This document shows positions 5,835 to 9,287 of a DNA stretch of 9,287 nt, one piece after another; the first letter of the stretch is position 1; each line of letters opens with the position of its first letter. A model generated the notes under the pieces. The model made no database searches, had not been told where the DNA came from, and saw only the letters and a list, made by a program, of their open reading frames with translations. The stretch is taken from positions 1 through 9,287 of the forward strand of contig JAFGPZ010000154.1 of the NCBI GenBank assembly GCA_016935935.1, given 5' to 3'. This DNA comes from Deltaproteobacteria bacterium (GTDB lineage Bacteria > Desulfobacterota > Syntrophia > Syntrophales > UBA2210). Made by a program: the position numbers and the translations under genes.

Positions 5835-7241
5835 ATGACAGTCACAGATGCCAGGGAACTGAAAAAAAAGATTGAAGGCTGCCTGACTATTGAGGCGGAT
5901 AAAATCTCCATATCATCAGACGAGAGAGAACTGAGGACACATCTTATTGATGATTTGGTCTATGCTGCCGTATTCAGCCCAGACAGAGAAACAAGGGAGG
6001 CATCCCGCTGGTTAATCAGAAAGACAGGCGTAGCCTTGGGAATATATGCCTCGTCCATCCAGTCCCTCTACGAGGCAATGGGGACGAAAGAGGTAGCTGG
6101 GTTTACTGTTCCTGCTATCAACCTGAGAGGGATGACATATTACAGCGCACAGGCGGTCTTCCGGGCTGCCATAGCAGGAAATGTGGGGGCATTCATCTTC
6201 GAGATCGCCCGTTCCGAAATGGACTACACTGATCAGCGACCGGAAGAATACTCGGCAGTAGTCACGGCCGCTGCGATCAAGGCTGGCTTCAAGGGATTTC
6301 TCTTCCTGCAGGGAGATCATTTCCAGTTCAATGCCAAAAAGTACGCCGCAGGTCCCGACGATGAGAGGAAAGCTGTAACTGCTCTTATCAAAGAGGCAAT
6401 TGGGAGTGGATTTTACAATATCGATATCGACGCATCTACTCTCGCCGACCTCAGCAAACCGTCGATACAGGAACAACAGGAAAAGAATTATACAGTGACA
6501 GCAGACATGACCGACCTGATCAGAGAGATTGAACCTGAAGGTATCACTGTATCGATAGGCGGTGAAATCGGCGAAATAGGTGATAAAAATACAACCGTCG
6601 AAGAATTCGGCATTTTTATGGATTGCTATCTTGACAGATTAGGGAAAGGCAAAAAATACCACAAGGGGATAAGCAAGATCAGCATTCAGACCGGGACTGC
6701 ACACGGAGGCGTTCCTTTGCCCGATGGATCGATAGCGAAAGTCAATATCGACTTTAAGGCTCTTGAGGAAATATCTGAGGTTGCACGATCACGATACGGC
6801 CTGGCCGGCGCCGTTCAGCACGGGGCTTCAACCCTTCCAAAAGATGCCTTCAATCGTTTCCCTCAGACCAAGACGGCCGAAGTTCATCTGGCAACTGGAT
6901 TTCAAAACATTATATATGACAGTGCCAACTTTCCAGCCCATTTGAGGGACAGGATTTACGGGCATATCAACCAGGTGCTAAAGGGCGAAAAGAAGGAATC
7001 GGACACGGCGGAACAGTTTATCTACAAAACAAGGAAGAAGGGATTCGGCCTGTTTAAAAAAGAGATGTGGGATCTGGTGCCGGAGGCACGGGAGGCAATC
7101 GGCAAGGAGCTGGAGGGTCAGTTCACCTTTCTTTTCGATCAATTGAATGTGGGAAATACCGAGGAATTGGTATCCAAATATATAAATCCCGTGGCTGTTC
7201 CTTTGGAAACGCCTGCGAACCTTGAAATCCTGAAAAAATGA
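5835..7241 (+). CDS. Class II ketose-bisphosphate aldolase, long form (probable fructose-bisphosphate aldolase)
   Basis: This 468-aa cytosolic Zn-dependent aldolase most likely condenses DHAP and glyceraldehyde 3-phosphate to fructose 1,6-bisphosphate (reversible). Class II elements are present in order: GDH at 160-162 (catalytic Asp, Zn-binding His), FYNIDIDAST (193-202), GGEIGEIG (242-249, metal/loop Glu), TGTAHGG (286-292, Zn His H290) and QHGAST (328-333, Zn His H329). Common class II enzymes are about 280-360 aa. This one has about 80 extra N-terminal residues before the barrel begins near GFTVPAINLRGM (89-100) and a C-terminal extension of about 120 residues from about 350, so it belongs to a longer subgroup whose substrate range I cannot state. 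The ATG at 5835 follows GGGGGA with a 9-nt spacer. The neighbouring fbp catalyses the next gluconeogenic step. Other ketose bisphosphates (sedoheptulose, tagatose) are possible substrates. Confidence 0.85.
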   Translation: MTVTDARELKKKIEGCLTIEADKISISSDERELRTHLIDDLVYAAVFSPDRETREASRWLIRKTGVALGIYASSIQSLYEAMGTKEVAGFTVPAINLRGMTYYSAQAVFRAAIAGNVGAFIFEIARSEMDYTDQRPEEYSAVVTAAAIKAGFKGFLFLQGDHFQFNAKKYAAGPDDERKAVTALIKEAIGSGFYNIDIDASTLADLSKPSIQEQQEKNYTVTADMTDLIREIEPEGITVSIGGEIGEIGDKNTTVEEFGIFMDCYLDRLGKGKKYHKGISKISIQTGTAHGGVPLPDGSIAKVNIDFKALEEISEVARSRYGLAGAVQHGASTLPKDAFNRFPQTKTAEVHLATGFQNIIYDSANFPAHLRDRIYGHINQVLKGEKKESDTAEQFIYKTRKKGFGLFKKEMWDLVPEAREAIGKELEGQFTFLFDQLNVGNTEELVSKYINPVAVPLETPANLEILKK

Positions 7242-7287
7242 AAGAGGCAGATTCTTTTTTATTCTGAGACGTGGTTTATTTTCGTCA

Positions 7288-7309
7288 ACAGTTTTTTATA
7301 AAACACTGT
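7288..7309. promoter_or_regulatory. 22-bp imperfect inverted repeat upstream of the MFS exporter (candidate operator or promoter)
   Basis: ACAGT ... ACTGT arms extend inward through one T/C mismatch to four further A-T pairs, giving 9 matched pairs and almost no loop. The centre contains TATAAA (7297-7302), a good -10 hexamer, with no clear -35. The site is 28 nt before the MFS start. An inverted repeat over a -10 fits repressor control of an efflux gene, but the AT-rich centre weakens the case. It lacks a GC-rich stem, so it is a poor terminator for the aldolase. Confidence 0.3.
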
Positions 7310-7337
7310 ATTAGCGATAGCGATTGAGAGAGTCTCC

Positions 7338-8654
7338 TTGTCCTATCCTGTGTATATTTCGGCTTCTTTCGCAAATGCATTGGACATTATGGATTCTCTG
7401 ATAAAACAACCAAAAAAATCCCTTCCCTTACCTCGAAGCAGGTTTGCCCTGGCCTTTATGTCATTCCGTTACAGGGACTACCGCTGGCTGTGGCTCGGAA
7501 CCTTTTTTTCGTTTATGGCGGTGGGTATGCAGCAGATCACACGTGGATGGCTTGTCCTTCGCCTTACCGATGATTCCCCTTTCGCGCTCGCAATGGTAAT
7601 GGTGTCTTTTGCCTTGCCGTTAACCTTTTTCTCCATGCTCGGGGGAGTACTTGCAGATCGTATTCCCCGCAGGCAGATAATACTGCTGAGTCAAAGTGGT
7701 AATACAATTCTGACCCTTCTGCTTGCAACGCTTGACCTGACGGGTCTCATACTTTTCTGGCATCTGCTGGTGATCGGTGTCGGTAACGGTACCCTTGCAG
7801 CCTTCAATATGCCCAGCAGGCAATCGATAGTCTCTGATATTGTACCCGGGGAAACCCTCATGAATGCCATTTCACTAAATAGTGTGGGCATGAATATAAC
7901 GCGGATCGTTGGGCCGGCACTGGCCGGAGTACTTATTGTATATCTGGGTACAGCAGGAGTTTTCTACCTTGTGGCCGGCATTCATACCTTTTCGGCCATC
8001 AGTACAGCCCTGATTAAAGCGGGAAAGGTTCAATCGAACAAGAAATCCGGAAAGGGAATGGCTGAAGATATTCGCGAAGGATTTCAATATGCTGTACATG
8101 ACCCAACCCTCCTCGGCCTTGTTGTTATGAGTTTTGTGCCGGCCCTGTTCGGGTTTCCTTATCTTGCGCTCCTCCCGGCATGGGGAAGGGAAGTTCTGAA
8201 CATTCAGTCGGATGGACTGGGACTCCTTATGGCATGTGTTGGTGTCGGTTCTCTGGTCGGCGCAATGGGGCTTGCATCCCTTCATCATCTGAGAAAGCGT
8301 GGATCATTCCTTGTTATAAATGCTTTTGTGTGGGGGTGTGCTCTCCTCCTGTTTTCACGTTGTGCTTCCTATACAACGGCCCTGCCTGCTCTGATAATGG
8401 TCGGGGTTCTAAGCGCCGTCTTTATGTCCCTCAATATGACCCTTATGCAGACATACTCATCTCGAGAAATGCGAGGTCGAGTAGTGAGTATGGCCATGAT
8501 GAGCTTTGGAGTCATGCCATTAAGCGCCGTCCCCTTTGGAGCCCTTGCGGAGGGAATCGGAACCGCAAATTCTCTGTGCATAGCTGGCCTTTTGCTTTGC
8601 TTATTTGCCATTGTATTCTTTTTCGTTTTTCCTAAGTTTCGTAAGGTGATCTGA
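7338..8654 (+). CDS. MFS exporter of the DHA3 / EntS-like (MFS_3) type
   Basis: This 438-aa 12-helix inner-membrane transporter probably exports a small molecule by proton antiport. The TM1 region FRYRDYRWLWLG (43-54), the run GWLVLRLTDDSPFAL (70-84), and motif A with GGVLADRIPRRQ (102-113) are typical of the branch containing enterobactin exporter EntS and many uncharacterised drug exporters. An internal pseudo-repeat starts after the central loop (about 225-255). The start is uncertain. The longest frame begins at TTG 7338, with GAGAGAG 5 nt upstream. The first ATG, at 7389 (codon 18), has no ribosome site but leaves a more usual N-terminal length before the FRYRDYR motif. The gene follows the aldolase by 96 bp and converges with metG. 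Nothing near it (no siderophore genes) identifies the substrate, and membership of the gluconeogenic operon is doubtful. Confidence 0.85.
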   Translation: MSYPVYISASFANALDIMDSLIKQPKKSLPLPRSRFALAFMSFRYRDYRWLWLGTFFSFMAVGMQQITRGWLVLRLTDDSPFALAMVMVSFALPLTFFSMLGGVLADRIPRRQIILLSQSGNTILTLLLATLDLTGLILFWHLLVIGVGNGTLAAFNMPSRQSIVSDIVPGETLMNAISLNSVGMNITRIVGPALAGVLIVYLGTAGVFYLVAGIHTFSAISTALIKAGKVQSNKKSGKGMAEDIREGFQYAVHDPTLLGLVVMSFVPALFGFPYLALLPAWGREVLNIQSDGLGLLMACVGVGSLVGAMGLASLHHLRKRGSFLVINAFVWGCALLLFSRCASYTTALPALIMVGVLSAVFMSLNMTLMQTYSSREMRGRVVSMAMMSFGVMPLSAVPFGALAEGIGTANSLCIAGLLLCLFAIVFFFVFPKFRKVI

Positions 8655-8865
8655 AAGGAATTTTTTTATAAATCTCCATTCAGTTCGTGCGGCAGGGGGT
8701 TCATATGAATGGCAGGCAAGCTTATCTTCTCATTAGGGTCAGTACGATTAAGGGACTGGCAGGAAGCGAGCCTGTTCTTTGGTGGCACAGATAGACGCTA
8801 CATGACGCATTCCGCCATGTGTAAACGAGTTTTTGAACGACCGGCGTAACGCAGCGCTTGATAGC
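8655..8865. other. Convergent intergenic region, no clear gene
   Basis: This 211-bp gap lies between the ends of the MFS gene and metG. It holds a 10-bp palindrome TTCATATGAA (8700-8709), three copies of GGCAGG (8691, 8711, 8758), and a weak hairpin (CAGG/CCTG plus two G-U pairs, 8758-8777) followed by TTCTTT that could be a poor plus-strand terminator. A 29-codon ORF (8705-8794, plus strand) has AGGGGG 5 nt before its ATG, but nothing in the peptide is recognisable. No strong bidirectional terminator is visible. Confidence 0.4.
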
Positions 8866-9287
8866 CTATTTTATCTTTGCTCCTACCTTAGCATCGCCAT
8901 CGAAGGAGAGGAGGGTGAGACCCTTCTCCATATCCGTGGCAAGGAGCATTCCCTGGGACGTAACTCCCATCAGTTTTGCCGGTTTCAGGTTAACAAGGAC
9001 GGCAATCTTCTTCCCTGGCAGATCTTCCGGTTTATAATCCTTGCCTATACCAGCAACGATAGTTCTTTCCTCTCCGATATCGATCTTCAACTTTATAAGC
9101 TTTTCCGATTTGGGCACTGATTCCGCCTCCAGGATCAGAGCAACCCTCAGGTCGATTTTCCCAAACTCTTGAAATCCTATTTCTGGCTTCATATCGGATA
9201 ATTCTGCTTTTTTTTCTTCGCCCTTGTACTCGACTCTTGGGAAAAGTGAATCGCCTCTCGTAACAGTATTGCCTGATGGCAATCCAC
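8866..9287 (-). CDS. metG: Methionyl-tRNA synthetase, C-terminal tRNA-binding domain (partial)
   Basis: The frame runs from the right edge to a TAG at 8868-8866 and has no true start in the window. The visible piece (about 140 aa) starts in the linker with GLPSGNTVTRGDSLFPRVE. LFPR-(I/V)-E is the usual end of the MetRS anticodon-binding part before the appended domain. It continues with the EMAP-II/Arc1p-like OB-fold tRNA-binding domain: FGKIDLRVALILEAESVP, KSEKLIKLKIDIGEE, RTIVAGIGKDYKPEDLPGK and VLVNLKPAKLMGVTSQGMLL. In full-length bacterial MetRS this domain helps dimerisation and tRNA binding. A TTG within the first codons could be mistaken for a start, but it is leucine in the open frame. 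A free-standing CsaA-like domain is unlikely because of the LFPRVE linker. Confidence 0.9.
   Translation of the reverse strand, partial: GLPSGNTVTRGDSLFPRVEYKGEEKKAELSDMKPEIGFQEFGKIDLRVALILEAESVPKSEKLIKLKIDIGEERTIVAGIGKDYKPEDLPGKKIAVLVNLKPAKLMGVTSQGMLLATDMEKGLTLLSFDGDAKVGAKIK

Noticed and set aside
6012..6476. 154-codon minus-strand open frame
   Set aside because: It is antisense to the aldolase around its GDH catalytic motif; a shadow frame.
8180..8635. 151-codon plus-strand open frame
   Set aside because: It overlaps the MFS exporter in a different frame; Cys/Ser/Arg-rich with no motif.
8694..8712. tRNA T-arm-like GGTTC near 8698
   Set aside because: No matching acceptor, anticodon or D-arm could be folded around it; it is part of a simple TTCATATGAA palindrome.
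8833..9120. 95-codon plus-strand open frame
   Set aside because: It is antisense to the metG C-terminal domain, which has clear OB-fold tRNA-binding motifs.
8866..9282. A complete 138-aa stand-alone tRNA-binding protein starting at TTG 9282
   Set aside because: The frame stays open to the window edge and the LFPRVE linker typical of full-length MetRS precedes the domain, so it is a truncated metG and not a short gene.

Overview
The window looks like ordinary chromosome from an anaerobic Gram-negative bacterium. The best guess is a Desulfobacterota / former Deltaproteobacteria lineage of the Syntrophus type. That guess rests on gene content (an OFA-family carboxylate transporter beside a molybdenum-cofactor gene, a gluconeogenic phosphatase/aldolase pair, an AzlCD exporter) and not on any marker gene. 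Base composition looks balanced and even across the window. I see no mobile element, CRISPR array, rRNA or tRNA.

Left part, minus strand, read right to left (3465 to 1): mobA (Mo-cofactor guanylyltransferase), an OFA-family MFS transporter, a NagZ-like family 3 glycoside hydrolase with an N-terminal signal or anchor segment, and the first 33 residues of a MoCF/CinA-type molybdopterin-binding domain protein cut by the left edge. A strong intrinsic terminator separates the transporter from the hydrolase. A 209-bp leader with a stable hairpin separates mobA from the transporter. MobA plus an OFA carrier suggests, by inference only, formate or other small-carboxylate metabolism that uses a bis-MGD enzyme.

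Right part, plus strand (3633 to 8654): azlC-azlD (two-subunit branched-chain amino-acid exporter, stop/start overlapping), then a class I fructose-1,6-bisphosphatase, a long (468 aa) class II ketose-bisphosphate aldolase, and a DHA3-type MFS exporter. The phosphatase and aldolase catalyse consecutive gluconeogenic steps (DHAP + GAP to FBP to F6P). The phosphatase carries several motifs that resemble plant sedoheptulose-1,7-bisphosphatase more than E. coli Fbp, so the pair might also run the SBP branch.

Right edge, minus strand: the C-terminal tRNA-binding (OB-fold) domain of methionyl-tRNA synthetase, convergent with the MFS gene across a 211-bp gap.

The mobA/azlC divergent region (3466-3632) is the best regulatory locus. 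It holds a well-formed sigma70-type promoter for mobA whose -10 box contains the upstream ATG, which makes the second ATG the true start. A 13-bp perfect palindrome covers the -35 box. I found no convincing new multi-gene system. The findings are mostly refinements of known families and regulatory architecture.
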